Part shown: positions 45,401 to 55,594 of the stretch, one piece after another | Layout: each line of letters starts with the position of its first letter | Position numbering within the stretch: position 1 is the first letter of the stretch | From: Rhodospirillaceae bacterium | GTDB taxonomy: Bacteria; Pseudomonadota; Alphaproteobacteria; DSM-16000; Inquilinaceae | Assembly: GCA_020638575.1 (NCBI GenBank) | Contig: JACKIH010000003.1 | Location: 229,501-293,500, forward strand | DNA: 64,000 bases | Direction of reading: 5' to 3' | Position numbers and translations under genes: made by a program | The notes under the pieces: generated by a model | What the model was told of the DNA's origin: nothing | Database searches by the model: none | What the model saw: the letters and a program-made list of their open reading frames with translations, nothing else

Positions 45401-45586
45401 AACAACCCGGCGCTTTACGACGGATATCCGATCGCCGTGAACCTGAGCGTCACCGGCGCGTTGGACCAGTTGCTGGAACAGGGCCTGTTCAGCGCCAATC
45501 TGGCCGACGATCTGGGCATGCGATTCGAGCAACCGGACCGCGACCCGCGGGCTGACCTGCTGGATGCGTTGAGGAGGGGGAGGTGA
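42485..45586 (+). CDS. ydbH: YdbH-family AsmA-like intermembrane lipid transport protein
   Basis: A 1033-residue protein with one N-terminal membrane anchor (residues about 5-27), followed by a very long stretch of alternating beta-strand character ending in the YdbH C-terminal domain (VLSADPFETGLYDDERV, LSLAGQTGQDLTVALRLRGNNPALYDGYPIAVNLSVTG). YdbH, with TamB and YhdP, forms a beta-taco groove that carries phospholipids from the inner to the outer membrane in Gram-negative bacteria. The identification is supported by the next two genes, homologues of YnbE and YdbL, the same trio as in E. coli. The stop overlaps the ynbE start (GTGA). Confidence 0.85.
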   Translation: MRWWHWPVLGIGVVSAAGVGAWLVVGPNLVRPAVMLALESAGLPVDRARVAAIGFGSATLTDVSLSGGALVADSVSVTFDPVALANEGLVDDLTIVGAHGSMAVDAAGVLSIGGLDFGEDEDSAGGGLDLPFARLHLTDATVAFTSPWLSADLVGDVEIGAVGTAAATAIAGDATATTAWGTFQLQPDLQIAADGTLSGGVMARGDRVTLAGDAWADGVVAWVEVASDIDGDLTGQVTARAATFGTWRAADLVVTADLAGWLPQWLSVRGQAEPGGLDIALEAVPDATATADGSATWHVVGDVTADRLAALADTLGVGLVASGRGAVEADLSVTLPAPPDALDLVQLDLLAIPVAGTVALGAVDVALAGGGHVDAASLAGTIDWADNRLVVTGSRPWTIHGAPPDWGPVAATLGPTIDGPPHRITLQLDGNGALDAVGMLSIAGTSGAGDGYVQVSLTDIFGPSLFVNLPEARLDAFHFTLGDVAITLDGPVTVAAGGTPQEGELSLSGPIRVTPLGLDELQTLTADIDVDLSLRDGTLVALVNACRSVVAELGEGLGVTLDGPVETCVVPSDQPVARLEPDGTWTIDAAMAPLHATGELAGERFDLAAAGPPVAVTAGPAGVLVAGEGLDLVLPGAGVALSGAEIAVSHGEPGSGVTVDLEGGILRLLQYPAPVVPLWVAGTANFAPDGTITAQINGAGANGALRLSAAARGTGDGGRIDLRVAPIQFSADGVQPASLFPMVPADLLLAVEGRVSGSAVTGWGAGAAEWGEVAVDDLSVAVPGLTAYGLNGRFSVAAFDPLTVPPGQVLTAEEIDTAILLRNGRLVFGIHGGDTLSVEDLHFTWAGGVLSADPFETGLYDDERVIALSAEGVSLAEVLAMIGDPDLDADGDLAGRVPLRLSDDTIAIQGGLLAATRPGVIRYRPAEPPLPADEQGVDLLLEALEDFHYDGLSLSLAGQTGQDLTVALRLRGNNPALYDGYPIAVNLSVTGALDQLLEQGLFSANLADDLGMRFEQPDRDPRADLLDALRRGR

Positions 45587-45825
45587 CGGAGGCTACCGCA
45601 GAGAGGAGACGACGGTTCGGCGGGGCCGGTGCCGCGCTGGCCGTGGTGCTGGTCGCAGGCGCGTGCTCGCCGACGGTGCGCGTGGAAGCGCCGGACGAAC
45701 CGATCGAGATCAACGTGAACGTCCGGATCGAGCAGGATGTCCGCATCCGCATCGACCGCGAATTGGAAGAGGTAATCGGGGACAATGAAGACATCTTCGG
45801 GATCCCGGCCGCACCCATTCCCTGA
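45583..45825 (+). CDS. ynbE: YnbE-family outer-membrane lipoprotein
   Basis: An 80-residue lipoprotein: hydrophobic signal AALAVVLVAGAC with the lipidated Cys at about residue 28, then SPTVRVEAPDEPIEINVNVRIEQDVRIRIDRELEE, closely matching the E. coli YnbE pattern of EPI(T/E)INxNVxIE. In E. coli YnbE is thought to stack beta-strands onto the YdbH C terminus to complete the bridge at the outer membrane. GTG start at 45583 with GAGGAGGGGGA immediately upstream, coupled to the ydbH stop. Confidence 0.85.
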   Translation: MTEATAERRRRFGGAGAALAVVLVAGACSPTVRVEAPDEPIEINVNVRIEQDVRIRIDRELEEVIGDNEDIFGIPAAPIP

Positions 45826-46186
45826 CGGCCGCTCCATGGGCCGGCGCCCGGTCTTGGCGGGGCTTGCGGCCATCGCTGTACTGGCGATCGGCAGCGGCCT
45901 GCTGTGGCCCAGCCCGGCCGCGGCCCAGACGCTGGAGGATGCGCGCGCGCAAGGCTGGATCGGCGAACGCCGCGACGGCTATATCGGCGTGGTGGAGAAC
46001 GCGCCCGGGGTGGATCAGCTCGTGCAGACCATCAATACCCAGCGGCGCAACCACTACCAGTCCATCGCCGCCGCCAACAATGTGCCGCTGTCCGCTGTGG
46101 AAGCCCAGGCGGCGGAAACCATCATCAACCGTCTGCCCAGTGGCGCCATCTACCAGGCCGCCAACGGCCAGTGGGCGCGCCGTTAG
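45785..46186 (+). CDS. ydbL: YdbL-family (DUF1318) periplasmic protein
   Basis: A 133-residue precursor. The signal sequence (about residues 18-48, AAA-Q cleavage) precedes the DUF1318 core: LEDARAQGWIGERRDGYIG, INTQRRNHYQSIAAANNVP, and the terminal GAIYQAANGQWARR. In E. coli YdbL acts as a chaperone-like modulator of YnbE in the YdbH-YnbE bridge. The start at 45785 overlaps ynbE by 41 bases and has GGGGA nearby; an ATG at 45836 (MGRRPVLAG) gives a more typical signal peptide but lacks a ribosome binding site. Confidence 0.85.
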   Translation: MKTSSGSRPHPFPDGRSMGRRPVLAGLAAIAVLAIGSGLLWPSPAAAQTLEDARAQGWIGERRDGYIGVVENAPGVDQLVQTINTQRRNHYQSIAAANNVPLSAVEAQAAETIINRLPSGAIYQAANGQWARR

Positions 46187-46528
46187 AGCATCATCCGATC
46201 TGATGGACGCGCGTCGCGATCCATCAGGCCGGACCGATGCCCGCTGTTTCCAGGATTCGGAGCCCGATGCCCGGCCAGGTGCGACCGCGTCTGGCCGGCC
46301 CGTGCGCGAGTGTGGCGGTTGAGGCGGTCGTTCGATCGGGACGTCGGACCGCAACCGAACGTCTAATCCAAGAAAATAACGTGCGGAATCATAGAATTAC
46401 CGGATTTCCTTCAAGTCCGACGTTGGCTTGATACCTGGGTTCGAGATCTGGCGAACTTGGCAATCGGGACACGAGGGTTGCCGTCCACCGGCGACCCACC
46501 AGCGCCCCAACGGCGCACGCACGGCCGG
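46187..46528. other. Intergenic region ydbL / SLC13 gene
   Basis: 342 bases between convergent genes. Apart from the hairpin at 46200-46227 and a modestly AT-rich patch near 46365-46400, I see nothing. Confidence 0.5.
46200..46227. terminator. Hairpin after the ydbH-ynbE-ydbL operon
   Basis: CTGATGGA (46200-46207) pairs perfectly with TCCATCAG (46220-46227), with CGCG/CGCG pairing inside. It lies 14 bases after the ydbL stop. No T tract follows, so it may be a terminator that needs Rho, or a dispersed palindromic element. Confidence 0.45.
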
Positions 46529-48367
46529 TCAAACGCCGAAGTAGATCGGCGCCACCAGCGAGAAGGTGAGCCACATCAGCCCCACCAGCGGCAGGCCGCC
46601 GCGGATAAAATCGGCAAAGCGGTAGTGGCCGGGGCCCATCACCAACAGGTTGGTCTGGTAGCCGATCGGCGTGGCGAAGGAGCAGTTGGCGGCCAACAGC
46701 ACGGTGATCGCCATGATCACCGGATCGATCCCCAGGTTGATCGCCATGTTCACGCCGATGGGCGTGAACAGCACCGCACAGGCGTTGTTGCTGATGAGGT
46801 TGGTGGTCAGTGCCACCAGGCCGAACATCATCGCCATGCCCCAGGCGGGGTCGGGCGAGCCCATCAGCCCCACGAGGCCGTGGGCCACCGCGGCGGCGGC
46901 GCCGGTTGCCTCCATGGCCGCACCGAGGGCCAGGGTGGCGCCCACCAGCAGAACGACGGTGCGGTCGAGCGCGCGGATCGCTTGGCGCAGGTTGAGGCAT
47001 CCCATCGCCAGCATCACCACCGCCCCCAGGATCGCCGCGACGGAGATGGGCAGCAGCTCGGTCGACGCCACGGCGATGGTCGCCAGGAAGATGGCGATGG
47101 CGTGCGGCGCGCGCTGAAGCTGCGGCAGGTCGCGGGTCGACCACGTCATCAAGATCAGGTCGGACTTCTGGCTGAAGGCATCGACGGCGCCGCGCCGCCC
47201 TGCGATCAGCAGCACGTCGCCGGCCTCCAGGCGGATATCGCCGATGCGCCGCCGCGCCATGCGGCCGCGCCGCTGGATGCCCAGCACCAGGCAGCCGAAT
47301 CGCCGGCGGAACCCCACCATGTCGATGGTCTGGTCGATCATGCGGCTGGCCGGCGCGATCATCACCTCGGCCACCACGCGCTCGCTCACCTTGTCGGGAT
47401 CGCCGTGGCCCTGCTCCAGGGGATCGTGGTCGGGCGTCAGCATGAAGCCGCCATTGCGCCGCAGTGCTTCGGTGAGTGCCGGCCGGGTGGCCGCCACGAT
47501 CAGCACGTCGCCGGCGGCCAGCGACACGTCGTCGAAGGGCGGCAGGATCGACAGCTCGCCGCGCTGGATCATCCGCACCGTCACATCGGGCAGCTCGCGG
47601 AAGATGCCGGCGAGGCTGCGCGCGCCGATCAGCTTGCCGCTGCTCTGCACGTCGATCTCCGCCATGAACTGCTTGCCTTCGGAAACCAGCGTGCCGGCCA
47701 TGCCGGTACGGTGGGGCAGCAGCTTCGGCAGCAGGAACACCACGTAGACGGCCCCCACGGCGGCCATGGTGGCGCCGAGCAGGGTGAATTCGAAGATGCC
47801 GAGCGCCGGCAGGTCGAGGTCGCGCAGCGAGCTGCTCACGAGCATGTTGGTGCTGGAGCCGACCACCGTGGTCATGCCGCCCAGGATGGCGGCGAAGCTG
47901 AGCGGCATCATCAAGCTGCTGGTCGACCACCTGAGGTGCAAAGCCAGCGTTTGCATGATGGGGATGAACATCACCACCACTGGCGTATTGTTGAGGAAGG
48001 CGCTGACCACCAGCACGCCGGAGAAGCCCAGCGCCACGCTGAGGCTGGGCCGCCGTTTCGACAGCCCGCCATAGATGCGCGCCAGGCCCGACAGCGCCCC
48101 CGTCTGCACCATCGCCTGGCCCATCACCAGCAGCGCCAGAACCGCCAGCAGCAGCGGGTTGGCAAAGCCGCTGAGCAGACGTTCGGGGTCCAGCAGGGCC
48201 GTGCCATCCGGCGCCTCCAAGGGGGCAATCTGGAACCACAGCAGCAGCGTCACCAGCAGCAGCAGCGACGTCAGTTCCAGGCTGATGCGCTCCCACACGA
48301 AGGACACGATCGCCAAGCCCAGGAGCGTCAGCACAACGGCCTGATGTAGCTCGATCGGTACGCTCAC
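46529..48367 (-). CDS. SLC13-family permease with two TrkA-C (RCK-C) domains
   Basis: A 612-residue sodium-coupled anion transporter of the CitMHS/DASS type. Helices in the N-terminal quarter carry FLNNTPVVVMFIPIM, and the C-terminal half carries LISNNACAVLFTPIGVNMA, the paired SNT-like hairpins of the family. Two soluble RCK-C domains (about residues 215-305 and 315-400) sit in the central loop. Family members carry sulfate, dicarboxylates or citrate; the double RCK-C arrangement is common in presumed sulfate/thiosulfate carriers. It is the only gene between lptD and the convergent ydbHL operon. Confidence 0.87.
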   Translation of the reverse strand: MSVPIELHQAVVLTLLGLAIVSFVWERISLELTSLLLLVTLLLWFQIAPLEAPDGTALLDPERLLSGFANPLLLAVLALLVMGQAMVQTGALSGLARIYGGLSKRRPSLSVALGFSGVLVVSAFLNNTPVVVMFIPIMQTLALHLRWSTSSLMMPLSFAAILGGMTTVVGSSTNMLVSSSLRDLDLPALGIFEFTLLGATMAAVGAVYVVFLLPKLLPHRTGMAGTLVSEGKQFMAEIDVQSSGKLIGARSLAGIFRELPDVTVRMIQRGELSILPPFDDVSLAAGDVLIVAATRPALTEALRRNGGFMLTPDHDPLEQGHGDPDKVSERVVAEVMIAPASRMIDQTIDMVGFRRRFGCLVLGIQRRGRMARRRIGDIRLEAGDVLLIAGRRGAVDAFSQKSDLILMTWSTRDLPQLQRAPHAIAIFLATIAVASTELLPISVAAILGAVVMLAMGCLNLRQAIRALDRTVVLLVGATLALGAAMEATGAAAAVAHGLVGLMGSPDPAWGMAMMFGLVALTTNLISNNACAVLFTPIGVNMAINLGIDPVIMAITVLLAANCSFATPIGYQTNLLVMGPGHYRFADFIRGGLPLVGLMWLTFSLVAPIYFGV

Positions 48368-48430
48368 GCCGGCTCACCAGTTGCGGGGAAGGATGGACGA
48401 GATCTGTCGTTGAGCGCCGCGGCCCAGGCG

Positions 48431-50677
48431 TCAGGGGTCAGGCGTCGGCGTGGGATCGGCGACGGGCTGTCCAAGATTGCGCAGGCCGACCTGCAAGAGC
48501 ACCGAGTTGCCGCCATCCCGATCTCGATCCTCGGTGAAATCCCGCCGGTAGTCGATGCGGAAGATGAAGCACTCGTCCTCGTACTGGGCCCCCACGGCGA
48601 TCTCGCGATTGGCCCGTGCGTCGAGGTCGCGCCGCCAGCGGGCATCGACCAGCCAGTTGTCGGTCACCGGCAGGGAGCCCGCCAGCGTCAGTTCCGCCTG
48701 GTCGTCGGTGAGCCCCAGGCCCGCCGACTGGTCGATGAAGAAGTAGCTGGCGGACAGCTCCATCCCGAGCACTTCGCCGTTGGCCGCGATTTCGTGGCGC
48801 AGGCTGCCGAAATCGTGGGGGTCGATCTGGAAACGGTAGCTGAAGTCCAGCTCCGGGATCGGCGCCAGGTCGATCCGCCCGACCAGATCGGAGGTGCGGC
48901 GCTCCTCGTCGCTGCCGTCGGGGAAGTCGGAATTGCCGGCGATCCGCAGGCTTTGGCCGAGGAACACATCCGCCCGGCCGCCACCGTCCAGCAGCAGCGT
49001 GTTGCGGACGCCGTAGGCCACCCGCACCCCGTCCTCCACCCGGTCCGCGCCGGTGAAGCGGTCGGAGGCGAACAGGTTGATGTCGTTGAACTCGGAATCG
49101 AGGCTGTCGTTGTTGGGGATCACCGTGTCGTTGTCGATCTCGGCGGCGGCGAACACGCCCACCAGGGGCTCCACGATGTGGCGGTAGCCGTCGCCGTCGC
49201 GTATCCACGGATAGCTCAGCCTCCAGGCGGCATGGGGCACGGTGCGCGAGGCGAACTCCACCGAATCGCCATCCGGCACGTCGGGATCGGTGACGCCGTC
49301 GCCGAGGTAGAGATCCTGGCGGAACCCGGCCTCCAGGTCCGACACCAGGCCGATCGGCAGGATATCTCGGCGCGACCACAGCGCTTCCGCGGCCAGCCGG
49401 GAAACCTCCACGTCATTGCGCCGGAGATGGAGGAAGCTGGCGTCGGTCGACCAGGTGCCACCCAGCAACCCGCCCGGCGTGCCGACATGGCTGTAGGACA
49501 GCATGGGCGCCACCAATGGCTGGCGAATCGCCTGGTCGCGCAGATCGCGGTAGCTGATCACCTCGGCCCGCGCATAGGAGAGATCGAAGAACCCTTCCAC
49601 CAGGCCGGACGTGCGCAGCACGTCGGCGTCGGTGATGTTGAAGGTGTCCAGGTAGGTGTCGTCGGAGGTGAGCGCGATGGCGGCTTCCGCTCGCCAGTTC
49701 TGATCGATGGAAAACTCGCCGTCGGCGAACAGGTGGCCGCGCAGCCGTTGCTCTTCCCGCTCGTTTGCCTCGCCCTCGTCCACCAGGCGGTTGGAATAGT
49801 TGACGCTGCCGTCCACTTCGATCTCACCGAAGCCGTAGCGATCGCGGTAGAGCCCGCGCAGCAGCGGCCCGGCATCGGTGGTCAGGCCGCCGGTGACGGT
49901 GAGGTCCCGGCTGGGGCTGATGGCGATGTAGTAGGGCACGTTGACGAAGGTGCCCAAGTTGCCGTCGCGCCCGATGCTGGGGGTCAGCAGGCCCGAGCGC
50001 TGCTCCACCGACGGATCGGGGTGGCGCAGATAGGGCGTGTAGAGCACCGGGATGCCGAAGAAATCGAGGAAGGCATCGCGGTAGATGATGTCCTGGGTTT
50101 CCCGGTCCTGGATCACCCGGACGGCGCGGAGCTGCCACAGCGGCGGCCGGGTCGGGTCCTCCTCGCACAGCCGGCAGGGCGAATAGACCGCGCGCTCCAC
50201 CTCCGTCACCCGGTCTTCGCGGCGCACGCCAGTCGTGGCGGCGAGGCGCGAGTTGTCCGACAGCACGATGCCGATGGTATTGATGAAGCCTTCCGCGAGG
50301 TCGCCCTGGAGTTCGGCGTAGTCGGAGAACAACACGCCGCTGTCCGGGTCCACCAGGACCACGTTGCCAGACGCGGTCACCACATCGGTCCGGGTGTTGT
50401 AGACAACCTCGTCGGCGCGCAGCAGCCGTTCGCCCTGGGAGACCTCCACCGATCCGCGCGCCACCACCAGGCCCAACGGCTCGTCGAACAGCACTTCGTC
50501 GGCGGTGATGAGGGCGGGCTCGTCGCGGTCGACCTCGATCTCCTGTGCCGCCGCCCCGGGGGGCAAGGTGGCCCCCCAGCCGGCGCCAGCGCCCCCCAGG
50601 AGCATCGCCGCCGCCAGGCAACGCCAGACGCCAGCAGCTCGGCCAAGGACCGGCGCCGCGGGTTGGGGATCTGGCAT
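48431..50677 (-). CDS. lptD: LPS-assembly protein LptD (OstA/Imp)
   Basis: A 748-residue outer-membrane protein. Signal peptide about residues 1-45, then the OstA jellyroll (ITADEVLFDEPLGLVVARGSVEVSQGERLLRADEV) that receives LPS from LptA, the SPCRLCEEDPTRPPLWQLRA segment conserved in alphaproteobacterial LptD, and the C-terminal 26-strand beta-barrel region. It inserts LPS into the outer leaflet together with LptE. The ATG at 50677 is preferred over a TTG at 50704. It is separated from the surA-pdxA-ksgA and lptF-lptG genes that usually flank it in this class, being placed between an RhlE-type helicase and an SLC13 gene. Confidence 0.9.
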   Translation of the reverse strand: MPDPQPAAPVLGRAAGVWRCLAAAMLLGGAGAGWGATLPPGAAAQEIEVDRDEPALITADEVLFDEPLGLVVARGSVEVSQGERLLRADEVVYNTRTDVVTASGNVVLVDPDSGVLFSDYAELQGDLAEGFINTIGIVLSDNSRLAATTGVRREDRVTEVERAVYSPCRLCEEDPTRPPLWQLRAVRVIQDRETQDIIYRDAFLDFFGIPVLYTPYLRHPDPSVEQRSGLLTPSIGRDGNLGTFVNVPYYIAISPSRDLTVTGGLTTDAGPLLRGLYRDRYGFGEIEVDGSVNYSNRLVDEGEANEREEQRLRGHLFADGEFSIDQNWRAEAAIALTSDDTYLDTFNITDADVLRTSGLVEGFFDLSYARAEVISYRDLRDQAIRQPLVAPMLSYSHVGTPGGLLGGTWSTDASFLHLRRNDVEVSRLAAEALWSRRDILPIGLVSDLEAGFRQDLYLGDGVTDPDVPDGDSVEFASRTVPHAAWRLSYPWIRDGDGYRHIVEPLVGVFAAAEIDNDTVIPNNDSLDSEFNDINLFASDRFTGADRVEDGVRVAYGVRNTLLLDGGGRADVFLGQSLRIAGNSDFPDGSDEERRTSDLVGRIDLAPIPELDFSYRFQIDPHDFGSLRHEIAANGEVLGMELSASYFFIDQSAGLGLTDDQAELTLAGSLPVTDNWLVDARWRRDLDARANREIAVGAQYEDECFIFRIDYRRDFTEDRDRDGGNSVLLQVGLRNLGQPVADPTPTPDP

Positions 50678-50812
50678 TGGATGGCGAAACACGGAACTGA
50701 ACAATTCGACCGTGGGCGCGGAGGTCTCGCGCGACTATAGGCCCCGGTTTCCCCAAACACCAAGGCCGAGCGGGCAGTTAGCCGGTCGACGCCGTGGCCG
50801 GACGGAAGCGGC

Positions 50813-52222
50813 CTAGCTCTTGCGCTTGGGCGGCCGGAGGAACGCCGGCACATGGTCGCCCAGCCCGATAACCGGCGCGTCCTCACGCTCTTGGCGCGGC
50901 GCCGGCCTGGGCCGGCTGGGCTTGCTGTCCGCTTCCGGACGCCGGGGTGGGGCCTGGCGGCGTGGTTCTTCTTTCCGCTCCACCTTTTTTTCCGCGGGGG
51001 GCCTGGGAGCCGGCTGGGGGCTGCGATGGCCGCGCCGCGCTCCGCTGCGGGGCTCGTCTGCCTCATCCGAGTCGGCGCCGGCATCGTCGCCGAGGTCCAC
51101 CGCCAGCGGCTCGATCGGCCGGCCGATCAGCCTCTCCACGGCGGCGAGCGACTTGGCCTCTTCCGGCGTCGCCAGGGTGATGGACTTGCCGGCACGCCCG
51201 GCGCGCCCGGTGCGGCCGATGCGGTGCACATAGTCCTCGGCGTGGTGGGGCACGTCGAAGTTGAACACGTGGCTCAATTGGTCGATGTCGATGCCGCGGG
51301 CCGCCACGTCGCTGCACACCAGGACCACCGGATCGCCGCGCTTGAAGCCTTCCAGCGTTTCCTGGCGGGCCGACTGCACCATGTCGCCGTGGAGCTGACC
51401 GGCGGAAAAGCCGTGGCGCTGCAGCGAGCGGCAGACGATGCCGACATCGCGCTTGCGGTTGCAGAACACCAGCGCGTTGCGCGGGTGTTCGGAGCGCAGC
51501 AGGGCGCGCAGGGCGGCCCGCTTGTCGCGCATCGGCACGCGCACCAGCCGCTGGTCCACGGTTTCCGCCGTGGTGGCGGGGCGGCTGACGGCGATTTCCT
51601 TGGGGTTGGACAGGAAACGTGCCGCCAGCCGGCGGATTTCCGGCGGCATGGTGGCGGAGAACAAGAGGGTCTGGCGCAGCGGCGGCAAGAGCCCGATGAT
51701 TCGCTCGATATCCGGGATGAAGCCCATATCGAGCATGCGGTCGGCCTCGTCGATCACCAGGATCTTCACGTCGGCCAGCAGCACCTTGCCGCGCTCGAAC
51801 AGGTCCAGCATGCGCCCGGGCGTGGCGACCAGCACGTCCACCCCGCGGTCGAGCTTGCGGATCTGCTCGTCCATGTTGGTGCCGCCGATCAACAGCGCGT
51901 AGTTCAGCTTGTCGTACTTGCCGTAGGTCTCGAAGTTCTCGGCGACCTGGCTTGCCAGTTCGCGCGTCGGTTCCAAGATCAGCGACCGCGGCATGCGCGC
52001 CCGCGCCCGCCCGCGCGAGAGGATCTCGATCATCGGCAGGGTGAAGCCGGCGGTCTTGCCCGTACCGGTCTGGGCGATGCCGATCATGTCGCGCCCCATC
52101 AGCACGACGGGGATCGCCTGGGCTTGGATCGGGGTCGGCGTACGGTAGCCGATCTCGTTGACCGCCCGCAGGATCTCGGGCTTCAGGCCAAGGTCGTCGA
52201 AGGTAAGTGCCGGGTCGGCCAT
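50813..52222 (-). CDS. rhlE: DEAD-box RNA helicase (RhlE type)
   Basis: A 469-residue helicase with all core motifs: Q motif (FDDLGLKPEILRAVNEIGYRTPTPIQ), AQTGTGKT, PTRELA, TPGR, DEAD, SAT, and HRIGRTGRAGR in the second domain. After about residue 370 comes a low-complexity basic/proline tail (PQPAPRPPAEKKVERKEE) typical of RhlE-like proteins and used for RNA or ribosome binding. It probably acts in ribosome assembly or RNA decay at low temperature. Confidence 0.9.
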   Translation of the reverse strand: MADPALTFDDLGLKPEILRAVNEIGYRTPTPIQAQAIPVVLMGRDMIGIAQTGTGKTAGFTLPMIEILSRGRARARMPRSLILEPTRELASQVAENFETYGKYDKLNYALLIGGTNMDEQIRKLDRGVDVLVATPGRMLDLFERGKVLLADVKILVIDEADRMLDMGFIPDIERIIGLLPPLRQTLLFSATMPPEIRRLAARFLSNPKEIAVSRPATTAETVDQRLVRVPMRDKRAALRALLRSEHPRNALVFCNRKRDVGIVCRSLQRHGFSAGQLHGDMVQSARQETLEGFKRGDPVVLVCSDVAARGIDIDQLSHVFNFDVPHHAEDYVHRIGRTGRAGRAGKSITLATPEEAKSLAAVERLIGRPIEPLAVDLGDDAGADSDEADEPRSGARRGHRSPQPAPRPPAEKKVERKEEPRRQAPPRRPEADSKPSRPRPAPRQEREDAPVIGLGDHVPAFLRPPKRKS

Positions 52223-52352
52223 GCAGCTTTCATCTCGGGTTGCGCCGTAGCGTGATGCTTACGCGATCTCACGGTGCCTTGATAGCATGCCGGTATCCGG
52301 CAGCGGAAACGCACGAGCGGACAACTCCGGGGTGCAGGTAGAGGAGGCGACC

Positions 52353-52895
52353 ATGCTGATGGACCGTGCCGATAGTATGTTGGTGGTAATCGACATTCAG
52401 GACCGCCTGGCGCCGGCCATCACCGGTATCGATCGGGTGGTTGCCAACACCGTCGTGCTGCTGGAGACCGCGCGGCGCCTGGAGGTGCCGATCCTGGCGT
52501 CCGAGCAGTACCCCAAGGGATTGGGCAGAACGGTGCCGACGGTGGCCGACCTTACACCACCCGGCGCGATTGTGGAGAAGATCGAATTCTCCGCCGCGGC
52601 CAATTCCGCCTTTTCCGAACGTCTGGCGGCCCTGGAGCGCAGCGTGCCGGTGATCTGCGGCATCGAAGCCCATGTCTGCGTGCTGCAGACCGCACTCGAC
52701 CTGCTGGCCAGCGGCCTGCGCCCGGTGGTGGTGCGCGATGCCACCGCCTCCCGCGCCACAGCCAGCGCCGAAGCGGCGTGGCAGCGCATGCACCAGGCGG
52801 GCATCGAGCTGGTGACCACCGAGATGGTGGTGTTCGAGTGGCTGCGCCAGGCCGACCATCCGGCCTTCCGCGAGTTGAGCCGCCTCATCAAATAG
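52353..52895 (+). CDS. Isochorismatase-like cysteine hydrolase
   Basis: A 180-residue hydrolase of the isochorismatase/nicotinamidase superfamily. The catalytic triad is D14 (VVIDIQDRL), K76 (VEKIEFSA) and C109 (GIEAHVCVLQTAL). The pattern matches the YcaC/YecD-like group of uncharacterised amidohydrolases. GAGGAGG precedes the ATG at 52353. It is divergent from the RhlE gene. Confidence 0.87.
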   Translation: MLMDRADSMLVVIDIQDRLAPAITGIDRVVANTVVLLETARRLEVPILASEQYPKGLGRTVPTVADLTPPGAIVEKIEFSAAANSAFSERLAALERSVPVICGIEAHVCVLQTALDLLASGLRPVVVRDATASRATASAEAAWQRMHQAGIELVTTEMVVFEWLRQADHPAFRELSRLIK

Positions 52896-52953
52896 CCGGC
52901 TGCTGCTGCGGCGGCGTGCTGCCCTGGCCGCGCCGTTGCCGGTCAGGGGTGGG

Positions 52954-54921
<1,968 letters not shown>

Positions 54922-55017
54922 CGACACGCTGGTGTGCTTGATTTGGACTCTGGAACCTATGCCGGGCGACCCCGGTTGCACAAGATCTTGGGCGCATGGC
55001 CCAAAGGGTGTCACAAC

Positions 55018-55425
55018 ATGTCCGAGTCCTCCCTGTCCGGACCGCCGTCCGATCCGCTGCCCACCGGCCACGCCACCCTGCGGGCGGTCGCCATGCCGTC
55101 CGACACCAACCCCAACGGCGACATCTTCGGCGGCTGGCTGTTGAGCCAGATGGACCTGGCGGGCGGCATCGCTGCCTACGAACGGGCCGGTGGCCGCGTC
55201 GCCACCGTGGCCGTGAACGCCCTTTCATTCCACGAACCGGTGTCGGTGGGCGATGTGGTGAGCTGCTACGCCACCGTGGAGCGGGTGGGCCGCACCTCCA
55301 TTCGCGTCGCCATCGAGACCTATGTGCGCCGCCGCGACGGTGGCCACACGGAAAAGGTGACCGAGGGCACCTTCGTCTATGTGGCGATGGATACCAACGG
55401 CCGTCCCCGCCCGGTAGGGCCGTGA
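55018..55425 (+). CDS. Acyl-CoA thioesterase (YciA-like hotdog fold)
   Basis: A 135-residue hotdog-fold thioesterase. The catalytic Asp is in SDTNPNGDIFGGWLLSQMDLAGG; the AVNALSFHEPVSVGDVVSCYATVERVGRTSI strand pattern is that of YciA and BFIT domains. Such enzymes hydrolyse medium- or long-chain acyl-CoAs. AAGGG precedes the ATG. It is divergent from parE. Confidence 0.88.
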   Translation: MSESSLSGPPSDPLPTGHATLRAVAMPSDTNPNGDIFGGWLLSQMDLAGGIAAYERAGGRVATVAVNALSFHEPVSVGDVVSCYATVERVGRTSIRVAIETYVRRRDGGHTEKVTEGTFVYVAMDTNGRPRPVGP

Positions 55426-55437
55426 GGCACCCGCCCG

Positions 55438-55536
55438 TTACAGCCCGAAGCCGTGGCCCAGAAGCGCGCCGGCATAGGCGCACGCGAACACCGCGGCCAA
55501 GGTCATCATCTCCGTTGCCATTTTCACCCGCTGCAT
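55438..55536 (-). CDS. 32-residue single-span membrane peptide under an SOS-type promoter (SidA-like candidate)
   Basis: A 32-codon gene (ATG at 55536, TAA at 55438). The product begins MQRVKMATEMMT, a short basic/polar head, and continues with one hydrophobic helix, LAAVFACAYAGALLGHGFGL (about residues 13-32). The GGGAGG ribosome binding site (55542-55547) is at ideal distance. Upstream are a consensus -35 TTGACA (55588-55593) and a -10 TATGTT (55566-55571), 16 bases apart, both overlapped by LexA-type boxes. This combination matches Caulobacter SidA, a 29-residue inner-membrane peptide induced by DNA damage that blocks division. Sequence homology to SidA is not claimed; size, topology and control are the evidence. 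It could also be a type I-like toxin. Confidence 0.68.
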   Translation of the reverse strand: MQRVKMATEMMTLAAVFACAYAGALLGHGFGL

Positions 55537-55553
55537 GGTCGCCTCCCGAATAG

Positions 55554-55568
55554 GAACATAAAGCGAAC
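55554..55568 (-). promoter_or_regulatory. LexA-type SOS box 1 (perfect GTTC-N7-GTTC)
   Basis: On the minus strand GTTCGCTTTATGTTC, an exact match to the alphaproteobacterial LexA consensus GTTC-N7-GTTC. It overlaps the -10 element of the promoter of the 32-codon gene and ends 17 bases before its start codon. Confidence 0.75.
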
Positions 55569-55593
55569 ATAGCGGACGGGAACAAACTGTCAA
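55566..55593 (-). promoter_or_regulatory. Sigma-70-type promoter of the 32-codon gene
   Basis: On the minus strand, -35 TTGACA (55588-55593, perfect consensus), a 16-base spacer and -10 TATGTT (55566-55571, four of six). Strong promoters closed by LexA are typical of SOS effector genes. Confidence 0.65.
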
Positions 55594-55594
55594 C
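55580..55594 (-). promoter_or_regulatory. LexA-type SOS box 2 (one mismatch)
   Basis: On the minus strand GTTGACAGTTTGTTC, GTTG-N7-GTTC, one base off the consensus. It overlaps the -35 element. Box 1 and box 2 start 26 bases apart on the same promoter. Confidence 0.5.

Noticed and set aside
46425..46460. GGTTCGAGATC resembling a tRNA T-loop
   Set aside because: No acceptor, D or anticodon arm can be formed around it.
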